Assembly: GCA_902590125.1 (NCBI GenBank) | Contig: CACIVL010000003.1 | Coordinates: 1-36,546, forward strand | Direction: 5' to 3' | Origin: an uncultured Pelagibacteraceae bacterium | GTDB taxonomy: Bacteria > Pseudomonadota > Alphaproteobacteria > Pelagibacterales > Pelagibacteraceae | Length of the DNA stretch: 36,546 nucleotides | Shown here: piece after piece, positions 1 through 8,465 of the stretch | Numbering within the stretch: the first letter of the stretch is position 1 | Layout of the letters: every line of letters starts with the position of its first letter | Program-made: the position numbers and the translations under genes | The notes under the pieces: model-generated | Databases searched by the model: none | The model's input: only the letters and a program-made list of their open reading frames with translations | Told to the model about the DNA's origin: nothing

Positions 1-821
1 TAATAAAAAGCACTCCCAAAAAAAATGAATTAGTTAAAAATGCAATAAAATTTTTGGTAGAGCAATTCATTATTAATGGAACAATTGAAAAAAAAGATAT
101 AATTTCATCGGTGAACAAATTTATGATTGATGAAAAAATAAACAATTTTGGAAAAAATATTGAATATATTATTAAAACTCCAAAAAAGTCTGTGATTCCG
201 AGATCAGAAAAACAGAAGAAATATGTAAGAGCACTTAAACAAAGTGAAATAATAATATCTACAGGTCCAGCAGGTACAGGAAAAACTTTTTTAGCTGTTG
301 CTGTTGCTTTAACTATGTTGCTTGATAAAAAAATTGAAAGAATAATATTATCTCGACCAGCTGTTGAAGCAGGAGAAAGATTAGGATTTTTACCAGGCGA
401 TATGCGTGAAAAAGTAGATCCATATCTTAGACCATTATATGATTCTCTTTATGATCTTTTAGATTTTGAAAAAATACAAAAAAGAATTGAGATAGGAGAT
501 ATTGAAATAGCGCCTCTTGCTTTTATGAGAGGAAGAACACTAAAAAACTCTTTTGCTATTCTAGATGAAGCTCAAAATGCAACGGATACTCAAATAAAAA
601 TGTTTTTAACTAGAATTGGAGAAAATTCAAAAATTGTTGTTAATGGAGATCCTTCCCAAATTGATTTACCAAACAAATCTTCATCAGGACTTAATCGATC
701 AAAGAAACTATTAGGTCATATGAAAGAAATTTCGGTTATTGATTTTGATCATACTGATGTAGTCAGACATCCTTTGGTATCAAAGATAGTTAAGGCTTAT
801 TCAGATCAAAGTAATGATTAA
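1..821 (+). CDS. phoH: PhoH-like ATPase (YbeZ family), 5' end outside window
   Basis: The reading frame (first complete codon at base 3) is open to the left edge, so the gene starts upstream and its N-terminus is missing. A TTG at 54 is in frame but is probably an internal Leu codon: PhoH proteins are usually over 300 residues with an N-terminal domain before the ATPase core, and the residues before 54 continue without a stop. The Walker A motif GPAGTGKT is encoded near bases 265-288, and the Walker B-like AILDEAQNA near 555-581. PhoH2/YbeZ proteins are cytoplasmic P-loop ATPases linked to RNA metabolism and work with the endonuclease YbeY, which follows here with an 8-base overlap. The overlap suggests translational coupling. 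Family assignment is firm; the exact role in the cell is known only in outline. Confidence 0.93.
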   Translation, partial: IKSTPKKNELVKNAIKFLVEQFIINGTIEKKDIISSVNKFMIDEKINNFGKNIEYIIKTPKKSVIPRSEKQKKYVRALKQSEIIISTGPAGTGKTFLAVAVALTMLLDKKIERIILSRPAVEAGERLGFLPGDMREKVDPYLRPLYDSLYDLLDFEKIQKRIEIGDIEIAPLAFMRGRTLKNSFAILDEAQNATDTQIKMFLTRIGENSKIVVNGDPSQIDLPNKSSSGLNRSKKLLGHMKEISVIDFDHTDVVRHPLVSKIVKAYSDQSND

Positions 822-1260
822 AGCCAATATAGTTTTAGATACCCCTATCTGGAAAAAAAGAATAAAAAGACCAAATATTTACATCAAAAAAAGATTAAAT
901 TTACTTTCTAAATTGAGTCCTTTTAGAAATAAAATACATGAATTTACTATTCTTCTTACAAATAATAAAAAAATGAAAAATTTAAATAATCAGTTTAGAA
1001 AAAAAAATAAGGCAACAGATGTTCTTTCATTTCCATTTAATCATAAATTTACTAAAAATTCCTATTTAGGTGATATAGCCATAAGTTATGAAATTGTTAA
1101 TAAGAGATCAAATAAGTCAAATTTTTTTTTAGAATTTGATAAAATGTGGATACACGGATATTTGCATATACTTGGATATGATCATGATAAGTTAAGAAAT
1201 TTTAAAAAAATGAATAAAAAAGAAAATTTAATATTAAATTATTTTTACAAAAAAAATTGA
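814..1260 (+). CDS. ybeY: Endoribonuclease YbeY (rRNA maturation factor)
   Basis: This 148-residue protein has the UPF0054/YbeY zinc-binding signature HGYLHILGYDH near its C-terminus (about residues 111-121), whose three histidines coordinate the catalytic metal. The family processes the 3' end of 16S rRNA and takes part in ribosome quality control. The ATG overlaps the end of phoH by 8 bases and the stop overlaps the TTG start of lnt, so the three genes are read as one operon. The length is normal for the family. Low-complexity Lys/Asn stretches reflect the AT bias of the genome. Confidence 0.93.
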   Translation: MIKANIVLDTPIWKKRIKRPNIYIKKRLNLLSKLSPFRNKIHEFTILLTNNKKMKNLNNQFRKKNKATDVLSFPFNHKFTKNSYLGDIAISYEIVNKRSNKSNFFLEFDKMWIHGYLHILGYDHDKLRNFKKMNKKENLILNYFYKKN

Positions 1261-2798
1261 AATCAATATTAATTCATAAACTTTTAATTTATATAATACC
1301 TTTTTTTTTAGGTGTAATTACATCATTTAGTTTACCACCTTATAACTTTTTAATAATAAATTTTATAACATTTCCATTATTATTATTTTTTTTTATTTGT
1401 AATTTTGAGAAATCAAAATGGATTTCTTTCAAAATAGGATGGTTATTTGGTTTTGGTTATTTTCTTTCAAATCTTTATTGGATAACTCATGCTCTTACAT
1501 TTGAGGAGATTTTTAAACCTTTAATTCCTTTTGCATTAATTCTTATTCCTTTATTTTTAGGAATTTTTTATGGATTTATCACGCTAATTTGTTCATTTTT
1601 TAATTTAAAAAAAAATTTTTCAACAGTTTTAATTTTTGCAATAATTTTTTCTATAATTGAATATATTAGAGGTTTTGTTTTAGGAGGTTTTCCTTGGAAT
1701 ATAATTGTTTATAGTTGGACCAATTATTTAAATTATATACAAATACTTTCATTAATTGGAACTTATTCCTTAAATTTGATATCAATAACTATATTTTTAT
1801 TACCTTTTTTAATTTTCTTTAAAAAAGAAATAAAATTTAAAATATTTGTATTTTTACTTTTTGTATTAATTTGTAATGGTTTTTATGGACATATAAAAAT
1901 AAAAAAAGATGAAAAATTATATACAGAACTTAAAGATTTTAAAATAAAGATAGTTTCTCCAAAAATATCTATTAATAGATTTTTTCAGCCTGACAATGAA
2001 GATATTATAATTAAAGAATTGATTGAATTAAGCAATCCTAATGGTTTGATTAATACAATATTTATTTTTCCTGAGGGAGCTTTAGCAGGTGTTAATTTTA
2101 ATAAATTAAAAAGTTTTAAAGATATATTTTTAAAAGAATATTCAGAAAAACATAAAATTATAATGGGAATAAATACTGAAAAAAAAATAGAAAATTCTTC
2201 TAAAATATATAATTCGATGGTTGTTTTAGATAATAAATTGAATTTAATAAACGAATATAACAAAATTAAGTTAGTTCCTTTTGGTGAATTCTTACCTTTT
2301 GAGAATTTTTTTAAGAAATTTGGTTTAAAAAAAATTGGTTATGGTTATCAATCATTCAGTGGTGGCAATGAAAGAAAATCCATACCTTTTGGATTTAATA
2401 ATTTAAATTTTATTCCATTAATTTGTTATGAAATAATTTATTCTGGCAAAGTTAGTTTGTTACCAGATGATGTTAGTTTTATTATTAATATTTCCGAAGA
2501 TGGTTGGTTTGGAGAATCTATAGGTCCACATCAACATTTTTCACATACTATTTTTAGAGCTATAGAAGAAGGGAAAAATATAATTAGATCAGCAAACAAT
2601 GGTATTTCTGCTTATATTGATAGTAACGGGATTATAATTTCTAAGCTTGAGTCAACTAAAAGGGGAGTAATTGAAATAAATAATTATAAAAAATTTAATG
2701 AGACTCTTTTTTCAAAATTTGGTAACAAGATATTTTTTTATATACTATTATTTTATGTTATTACAATTTTTTTAGTCAAAAGATGGGAGAATAAATGA
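1257..2798 (+). CDS. lnt: Apolipoprotein N-acyltransferase
   Basis: Lnt adds the third acyl chain to the N-terminal cysteine of lipoproteins at the periplasmic face of the inner membrane. The 513-residue protein has a hydrophobic N-terminal half with several membrane segments (to about residue 210), a nitrilase-fold domain, and a final C-terminal membrane helix. The catalytic triad fits the family: Glu273 in FPEG, Lys338 in KLVPFGE and Cys390 in LICYE, very close to the spacing of E. coli Lnt. The start is a TTG that overlaps the ybeY stop (TTGA); no ATG lies nearby in frame. The stop overlaps the metK ATG (ATGA). At least two lipoprotein genes in this window are possible clients. Confidence 0.93.
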   Translation: MKSILIHKLLIYIIPFFLGVITSFSLPPYNFLIINFITFPLLLFFFICNFEKSKWISFKIGWLFGFGYFLSNLYWITHALTFEEIFKPLIPFALILIPLFLGIFYGFITLICSFFNLKKNFSTVLIFAIIFSIIEYIRGFVLGGFPWNIIVYSWTNYLNYIQILSLIGTYSLNLISITIFLLPFLIFFKKEIKFKIFVFLLFVLICNGFYGHIKIKKDEKLYTELKDFKIKIVSPKISINRFFQPDNEDIIIKELIELSNPNGLINTIFIFPEGALAGVNFNKLKSFKDIFLKEYSEKHKIIMGINTEKKIENSSKIYNSMVVLDNKLNLINEYNKIKLVPFGEFLPFENFFKKFGLKKIGYGYQSFSGGNERKSIPFGFNNLNFIPLICYEIIYSGKVSLLPDDVSFIINISEDGWFGESIGPHQHFSHTIFRAIEEGKNIIRSANNGISAYIDSNGIIISKLESTKRGVIEINNYKKFNETLFSKFGNKIFFYILLFYVITIFLVKRWENK

Positions 2799-3958
2799 AG
2801 AAAGACTATCTATTTACAAGTGAATCAGTTTCAGAGGGGCATCCAGATAAAGTTTGTGATAGAATTTCAGATATGGTTGTTGATACTTATTTAAGTTCAG
2901 AACCACAGTCAAGAGTGGCCTGTGAGACTTTAACAACTACAAATAAAGTTGTTTTGGCAGGTGAGACTCGAGGCCCAAATATTAATAAAGATGATTTAAT
3001 TTTAAAGGTAAGAGAATGTATTAAAGATATTGGTTACGATCAAAAAGGTTTTACTTGGAAAGAAGCAACTAAAATAGAAAGCCATCTTCATTCGCAATCT
3101 GCAGACATTGCTATGGGAGTAGATTCATCTGGAAATAAAGATGAAGGAGCAGGAGATCAAGGTATAATGTTTGGTTATGCGTGTAATGAAACAGACGTTT
3201 TAATGCCAGCACCAATTCATTATTCACATAAAATTTTAAGACTTATGGCAGAAGACAGAAAGTCGGGAAAACTAAAAAATATTGAACCAGATTCTAAAAG
3301 CCAAATTACAATCGAATATAAAGATGGAAAACCTGCATCAGTTAAATCAGTTGTTATTTCAACACAACATTCAGCTGATATAAATCAATCTCAAGTAAGA
3401 GAATTAGTTAAACCTTATATTGAAAAATCAATTCCAAAAAACTTAATTAATGGATTAGATGATACAGAGATTTATGTTAATCCAACTGGTAATTTTGTAA
3501 TAGGAGGGCCAGACGGGGATAGCGGATTAACAGGAAGAAAAATTATTGTTGATACTTATGGAGGTGCAGCACCTCATGGCGGTGGAGCTTTTTCTGGAAA
3601 AGATCCAACAAAAGTTGATAGATCAGCGGCCTATGCCGCAAGGTATCTTGCAAAAAATGTTGTAGCTTCAAAAATTGCAGATAAATGTTTAATTCAGCTC
3701 GCGTATGCTATTGGTGTATCTAAACCTCTTTCCATTTATGTTGATCTTTTTGATAATGATGAAGAAAAAAATAAACATGTAGAAAAATTGATTAGTGAAA
3801 ATTTTGATTTAAGCCCAAGAGGCATAAGAGAAATGTTAGGTTTAAATAAGCCAATATATCAAAAAACAGCAGCTTATGGACATTTTGGAAGAAGTTCAGA
3901 ATCAGATGGATCTTTTTCTTGGGAAAATACTGATAAAAAGGGTGTTTTTAGTAAGTAA
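2795..3958 (+). CDS. metK: S-adenosylmethionine synthetase
   Basis: MetK makes S-adenosylmethionine from methionine and ATP in the cytoplasm. The 387-residue protein has the expected signatures: an N-terminal SVSEGHPDK metal/ATP motif, [12 protein letters not shown] in the first third, and the glycine-rich [16 protein letters not shown] near residues 265-280. Length is normal. The ATG overlaps the lnt stop by 4 bases, so there is no room for a dedicated leader or SAM riboswitch directly upstream. In many alphaproteobacteria metK is followed by trmB and rimP; here the next gene is nusA after a short gap holding a terminator-like palindrome. Confidence 0.97.
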   Translation: MKKDYLFTSESVSEGHPDKVCDRISDMVVDTYLSSEPQSRVACETLTTTNKVVLAGETRGPNINKDDLILKVRECIKDIGYDQKGFTWKEATKIESHLHSQSADIAMGVDSSGNKDEGAGDQGIMFGYACNETDVLMPAPIHYSHKILRLMAEDRKSGKLKNIEPDSKSQITIEYKDGKPASVKSVVISTQHSADINQSQVRELVKPYIEKSIPKNLINGLDDTEIYVNPTGNFVIGGPDGDSGLTGRKIIVDTYGGAAPHGGGAFSGKDPTKVDRSAAYAARYLAKNVVASKIADKCLIQLAYAIGVSKPLSIYVDLFDNDEEKNKHVEKLISENFDLSPRGIREMLGLNKPIYQKTAAYGHFGRSSESDGSFSWENTDKKGVFSK

Positions 3959-4012
3959 TGAGTTGAAAAATAAAAAAAAATAAATATATTCACCATACAT
4001 TGTTGAAATTTC

Positions 4013-4039
4013 AAAATGGGCCTAGGCCCATTTTTTTTT
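4013..4039 (+). terminator. Perfect 22-bp palindrome with T-tract just upstream of nusA
   Basis: Bases 4013-4034 form a perfect inverted repeat (arm AAAATGGGCCT and its complement), which can fold as a 9-bp hairpin with a CTAG loop. It runs directly into nine T residues (4031-4039), the form of an intrinsic terminator. The next five bases are GGAGG (4040-4044), the ribosome binding site of nusA, whose ATG is at 4055. The hairpin therefore sits between metK and nusA, and the terminator T-tract abuts the nusA Shine-Dalgarno. It may end the phoH-metK transcript and/or attenuate nusA expression. The structure is seen; regulation by NusA level is inference. Confidence 0.75.
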
Positions 4040-4054
4040 GGAGGCAACAAAAAT

Positions 4055-5608
4055 ATGTTAAATAAAAGAGCAGATAAATTAGAACTATTAAGAATAGCTG
4101 AAGCTGTAGCTTTAGAAAAATCTATAGATAAAGAATTAATCATAAATTCAATGGAAACAGGGATAGCAAAAGCTGCAAAATCAAAATTTGGTCAAGATAA
4201 TGAAATTAAAGTTTTAATTAATAGAGACAGTGGAGATATTGGAATTTTTAGAAAATTAATAATTGTTGAAAAACCAGAAAATATAAATACGGAAATAAGT
4301 CTTCAAAATGCAATCACTTTAAATGAAGAAAATAAAACCAAAAAAGTTGGTGATGAAGTTTTACAATCATTGCCTTCCTTTGATTTTGGAAGAATTGCCG
4401 CACAAACAGCGAAACAAGTAATTAATTCTAGTGTCAGAGAAGCTGAAAGAGAAAGACAATATAATGACTTTATAGATAAAAAAGAAACAATTCTTAGTGG
4501 TATTGTAAAACGTTTAGAATTTGGAAATGTTATTGTTGATCTCGGAAAAGCTGAAGCCATAATTCAAAAAAATGAGATGATACCAAGAGAAAATATAAAA
4601 GCTGGAGATCGAATTAAAGCTTATTGTTATGATGTTCGAAGAGAATCTAGAGGTCAACAAATATTTTTATCTAGAGCTCATCCTAAATTTATGGAAAAAT
4701 TATTTATTCAAGAAGTTCCTGAAATTTATGATGGATTAATTGAAATTAAATCATCAGCACGAGACCCTGGAAGCAGAGCAAAAATTTGTGTTAAAGCAAT
4801 AGATACATCTTTAGACCCTGTCGGTGCATGTGTTGGTATGAGAGGCTCAAGAGTTCAAGCAGTAGTTAATGAATTGCAAGGAGAAAAAATTGATATTGTT
4901 AATTGGTCAGAAGATCCAGCCATTGTAGTTTCAAATGCATTATCTCCCGCAGAAGTACAAAGAGTGAATGTTGATATTGATTCAAAAAAATTAGATGTAA
5001 TTTTAACTGAAGAAAATTTAAGTAAAGCAATTGGTAGAAGAGGTCAAAATGTAAGGTTAGCAACTAAATTAATGAATTATGAAATTAACATAATGACTGA
5101 TCAAGAGGATTCTGAAAGAAGACAAGTAGAATTCAAAGAAAAGACAGAAAATTTCGTAAAAAATTTAGAATTAGATGAAACATTAGGTCAGTTACTTGTC
5201 GCTGAAGGTTTTTCTTCAATAGATGATATTAAAGATAGCTTACCAGAAGCTTTAACAAAAATTGAAGGAATTGAAGAAGAAACAGCAAAAGCATTAATTG
5301 AAAGAGCAAATGAATTTTACCAAAAAGACCAAGAAGAAATTTCAAAAAGAATTAAAGATTTAGGATTAGAAAATGAGTTAATAAATCATGAAGGATTAAC
5401 GCCAGGTATGCTAGTTACACTCGGTGAACAAAAAATTTTAAAATTATCAGACTTTGCAGATCTTGCGTCTGATGAATTAACTGGAAGTTATGATATAGTT
5501 AAAGGTGAAAGAATTAAAATTAAAGGATATTTAGAAGAATTTGCTTTGTCAAAAAATGAAGCAGATGAATTAATTATGTCAGCAAGAAATAAAGTTTATA
5601 AAGATTGA
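4055..5608 (+). CDS. nusA: Transcription termination/antitermination factor NusA
   Basis: NusA binds RNA polymerase and nascent RNA, and affects pausing, termination and antitermination. The 517-residue protein has the N-terminal RNAP-binding domain (to about 130), an S1 domain (about 130-200), two KH domains (with GACVGMRGSR and KAIGRRGQNV motifs) and C-terminal acidic helix-hairpin repeats. The frame is open back to an ATG at 4016, but that ATG lies inside the upstream palindrome. The ATG at 4055, preceded by GGAGG at 4040-4044, gives the normal NusA N-terminus (MLNKRADKLELL). The GGAGG is a strong Shine-Dalgarno in a genome where few are visible. infB follows after 10 bases. Neither rimP upstream nor ylxR downstream, the usual partners, is present. 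Confidence 0.96.
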   Translation: MLNKRADKLELLRIAEAVALEKSIDKELIINSMETGIAKAAKSKFGQDNEIKVLINRDSGDIGIFRKLIIVEKPENINTEISLQNAITLNEENKTKKVGDEVLQSLPSFDFGRIAAQTAKQVINSSVREAERERQYNDFIDKKETILSGIVKRLEFGNVIVDLGKAEAIIQKNEMIPRENIKAGDRIKAYCYDVRRESRGQQIFLSRAHPKFMEKLFIQEVPEIYDGLIEIKSSARDPGSRAKICVKAIDTSLDPVGACVGMRGSRVQAVVNELQGEKIDIVNWSEDPAIVVSNALSPAEVQRVNVDIDSKKLDVILTEENLSKAIGRRGQNVRLATKLMNYEINIMTDQEDSERRQVEFKEKTENFVKNLELDETLGQLLVAEGFSSIDDIKDSLPEALTKIEGIEEETAKALIERANEFYQKDQEEISKRIKDLGLENELINHEGLTPGMLVTLGEQKILKLSDFADLASDELTGSYDIVKGERIKIKGYLEEFALSKNEADELIMSARNKVYKD

Positions 5609-5618
5609 GTAATGAAAT

Positions 5619-7835
5619 ATGGCAAACAAAAAAACAAAACTAACACTTTCTGGAATTGCCAAGAAATCTATACAAAATATTGAGTTAGCTAAAACTCAGA
5701 GCAAAAATACTGTAGTTATTGGAAAAAAAACTAACAAGTTTGTTGGCAAAAGCTCATTTAATAGATCTACTGACCAAAGTAATAAATCACAAAAAAAATC
5801 TTTTTTATCACCAAGGCCAACTGGATTTGCTAAGCCTCCAATCCCTGGTATTAATAATTTTGAAAAACGTAAACTTGCTGAGCAGAGAGCCACTAGAAGA
5901 GTTAAAGGTGAATTATCACCTAAAGATCAAAAGTTAAAAATAGGATCAAAAAAAAGAGAACTAAAACTTACAGTTTCTAGAGCTTTAAATGATGAAGTTG
6001 AAACACGATCAAGGAGTTTAGCTTCTCTAAAGAGAGCAAAACAAAAAGAAAATAGAGGTCTTAAAAAAGAAGAAAATCAGGAAAGTTTTAAACCAGTAAA
6101 AAGAGATGTAAATATTCCTGAGTCAATAACTGTTAGAGATTTAGCAAATAGAATGGCAGAACAATCTAGCAGCTTGATTAAACATTTGCTTGGAATGGGT
6201 GTTACGGTAACAATTAACCAGAGTCTTGCAGCTGACACGGCTGAATATTTGGTTAAAGAGTTTGGACATAATCCAATAAAAGAAACTAAAGCAGAAGAAA
6301 TTATACAAAAAATTAAAGAATCTAGATCTGAAAATTTAAAAAATAGACCTCCAATTGTTACAGTAATGGGACATGTAGATCATGGTAAAACGTCAGTATT
6401 GGATGTTTTAAGAAGTGCAAATGTTGTGTCAGGTGAATTTGGCGGAATTACTCAACACATAGGTGCTTATCAAATTGAACATAAATCAAATAAATTAACA
6501 TTTATCGATACTCCAGGTCATGCTGCTTTTACAGAAATGAGAGCACGAGGATCAAAATTAACAGATGTTGTTGTATTGGTAGTTGCAGCAGATGATGGCG
6601 TTAAACCACAAACAATTGAATCTATAAAACATGCTAAAGCAGCAAAAGTACCAATAGTTGTAGCTATTAATAAATGTGATTTACCAGAAGCAGACCCACA
6701 AAAAGTTAAGAATCAATTATTGGAACATGAATTAATTGCTGAAGAATTATCTGGTGATACTTTAATGGTTGAGATATCTACTAAAACAAAAAAAAATTTA
6801 GATAAACTTATTGAATCTATAGTTTTGCAAGCTGAAATTTTAGATTTAAAAACTAATTTTGAGTCAAAAGCAACAGGTGTAGTTTTAGAATCAAAAATTG
6901 ATACAGGAAGAGGTCCAGTTGCAACAGTTATTATTACTTCAGGAACATTAAAAAAAGGCGATTATTTTGTAAGTGGTTTAAAATGGGGAAAAGCTAGAGC
7001 GCTTATAAATGATTTAGGAAAAAATACTAATGAAGCTTTGCCAGCATCACCAGTTGAAATACTTGGAATTAATGGAGCAGCTAAAGCTGGAGACGATTTT
7101 TTAGTTTTGGATAGTGAAAAAGAAGCTAAATCTTTGACTGAAGCAAGAATTCAAGAAAGTCAGGATGGAAAAAATCCTTTGACATTCGCAACTCAAGAGT
7201 CAGCTTTTAAAGATAAAGTTTCAGAAGAACTCAATATAATTGTAAAGTCCGATGTCCATGGATCATCGGAAGCTATAAAAGGAGCAATCTCACAAATAAA
7301 ACATGAAGAAGTTAAATCAAATATTATATTGTCTGATATTGGAATGGTTACTGAAACAGATGTTACTTTAGCTAAAGCATCTAATGCTGTTTTAATTGCA
7401 TTTAACGTTAAACCAACAAAAGAAGCGAAACAATTAGCTGAAAAAGAAAAGATTGCAATTTCTTCATACAATATAATTTATGAAGTTTTAGATTTTATAA
7501 AAAAAAGAATGTCTGGATTACTGTCACCAGATGTAAGTGAGCAAATAGTAGGATCAGCTGAAATATTACAGATATTTAAAGTTTCGAAAGCCGGAAAAGT
7601 TGCAGGATCTAGGGTCACTAATGGTGAGGTTTTAAGTACATCTAGTGTACGATTGATAAGAGATGGTGCAATTATTTATACAGGTAAAATAGCGTCTATT
7701 TTCAGGGAAAAAAATCAAGTTAAGCAGGTAACTGAGGGACAAGAATGTGGAATAACATTAAAGGATTTTAATGATTATCAAAAAAAGGACATAATAGAGG
7801 CATTTAACTCAACCATAACAGCGAGAATGATATAA
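5619..7835 (+). CDS. infB: Translation initiation factor IF-2
   Basis: IF-2 is the GTPase that places initiator tRNA on the 30S subunit and promotes subunit joining. The 738-residue protein has a lysine-rich, probably disordered N-terminal region (to about 165), an IF2_N domain, then the G domain with GHVDHGKT at 251-258, DTPGH at 297-301 and NKCD at 351-354, followed by the beta-barrel and C-terminal fMet-tRNA binding domains. It is shorter at the N-terminus than E. coli IF-2, as expected in streamlined genomes. It starts 10 bases after nusA and its stop overlaps the rbfA ATG (TAATG). Confidence 0.97.
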   Translation: MANKKTKLTLSGIAKKSIQNIELAKTQSKNTVVIGKKTNKFVGKSSFNRSTDQSNKSQKKSFLSPRPTGFAKPPIPGINNFEKRKLAEQRATRRVKGELSPKDQKLKIGSKKRELKLTVSRALNDEVETRSRSLASLKRAKQKENRGLKKEENQESFKPVKRDVNIPESITVRDLANRMAEQSSSLIKHLLGMGVTVTINQSLAADTAEYLVKEFGHNPIKETKAEEIIQKIKESRSENLKNRPPIVTVMGHVDHGKTSVLDVLRSANVVSGEFGGITQHIGAYQIEHKSNKLTFIDTPGHAAFTEMRARGSKLTDVVVLVVAADDGVKPQTIESIKHAKAAKVPIVVAINKCDLPEADPQKVKNQLLEHELIAEELSGDTLMVEISTKTKKNLDKLIESIVLQAEILDLKTNFESKATGVVLESKIDTGRGPVATVIITSGTLKKGDYFVSGLKWGKARALINDLGKNTNEALPASPVEILGINGAAKAGDDFLVLDSEKEAKSLTEARIQESQDGKNPLTFATQESAFKDKVSEELNIIVKSDVHGSSEAIKGAISQIKHEEVKSNIILSDIGMVTETDVTLAKASNAVLIAFNVKPTKEAKQLAEKEKIAISSYNIIYEVLDFIKKRMSGLLSPDVSEQIVGSAEILQIFKVSKAGKVAGSRVTNGEVLSTSSVRLIRDGAIIYTGKIASIFREKNQVKQVTEGQECGITLKDFNDYQKKDIIEAFNSTITARMI

Positions 7836-8203
7836 TGAGAAATAAGCTAGGAAAGCCCATAACTCAAAGACAACTTCGTGTTGGAGAGATGATAAAACAA
7901 TCATTAGGAATGATTTTTGTTAAAAATGAAGCTAAGGTGCCTAATTTAGAAACAAATGATATTACAGTAACTGAAGTAAAAATGAGTCAAGATCTTAAAA
8001 TTGCAAAAGCTTATGTTCTTCCTTTAGGTGGGAAAGATGCTGACGAAAAAATTAAAATATTAAAAGATTATTCATTTTTAGTTAGAAAAACTTTATCTAA
8101 GAAAATTTTTATGAAATTTTTACCAAAAATAATTTTTACTAAAGATGATTCATTTGAATATGCAGAAAAAATTGAAAACTTAATAAAACAAACTAATAAA
8201 TAG
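7835..8203 (+). CDS. rbfA: 30S ribosome-binding factor A
   Basis: RbfA is a late 30S assembly factor needed for 16S 5'-end maturation. The 122-residue product has the compact RbfA KH-like fold pattern, including the conserved segment with VTEVKMSQDLKIAKAYVLPL in the middle. The ATG shares its A with the infB stop, so it is probably translationally coupled to infB. In most proteobacteria truB follows; here rpsO follows after 13 bases. Confidence 0.92.
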   Translation: MRNKLGKPITQRQLRVGEMIKQSLGMIFVKNEAKVPNLETNDITVTEVKMSQDLKIAKAYVLPLGGKDADEKIKILKDYSFLVRKTLSKKIFMKFLPKIIFTKDDSFEYAEKIENLIKQTNK

Positions 8204-8216
8204 GAAAATATATAAA

Positions 8217-8465
8217 ATGATAAAAAAAGCAAAAGAATTAGCAATGCATGAAAAAGATACTGGCTCTTCAGAAATTCAAGTAGCATTGCTTACTGAAAAG
8301 ATTGAAAATCTTTCAAAACATATTAAACAATTCAAAAAGGATAAGCATTCATCAGTTGGATTGTTAAAAGCAGTAAATAGAAGAAAAAAATTGTTGGATT
8401 ATTTAAAAAAAAATAAAATAGATTCATACAAAAATGTATTAACTAAATTAAATTTAAGAAAGTAA
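8217..8465 (+). CDS. rpsO: 30S ribosomal protein S15
   Basis: S15 is a primary 16S rRNA-binding protein of the small subunit platform. The 82-residue product carries the family core: DTGSSEIQVALLTEKI near residues 18-33, the LSKHIKQFKKDKHSS segment, and LLKAVNRRKKLLDYLKK. It is several residues shorter at the N-terminus than E. coli S15 (89 residues). AGGA at 8202-8205 is a plausible ribosome binding site for the ATG at 8217. The stop is immediately followed by the pnp ATG, with no intergenic base. Confidence 0.96.
   Translation: MIKKAKELAMHEKDTGSSEIQVALLTEKIENLSKHIKQFKKDKHSSVGLLKAVNRRKKLLDYLKKNKIDSYKNVLTKLNLRK

Noticed and set aside
54-56. TTG as the start of phoH
   Set aside because: The frame is open to base 1 with PhoH-like sequence before it, so the gene is truncated by the window and TTG is probably internal.
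2600-2800. SAM riboswitch before metK
   Set aside because: metK overlaps lnt by 4 bases and no riboswitch-like fold or leader was seen.
4016-4054. Upstream ATG for nusA adding 13 residues
   Set aside because: It lies inside the palindrome and T-tract; the GGAGG at 4040-4044 fits the ATG at 4055, which gives the normal NusA N-terminus.
5719-5937. Overlapping +1 frame inside infB as an embedded gene
   Set aside because: The region is the low-complexity N-terminus of IF-2; the alternative frame has no RBS or recognisable product.
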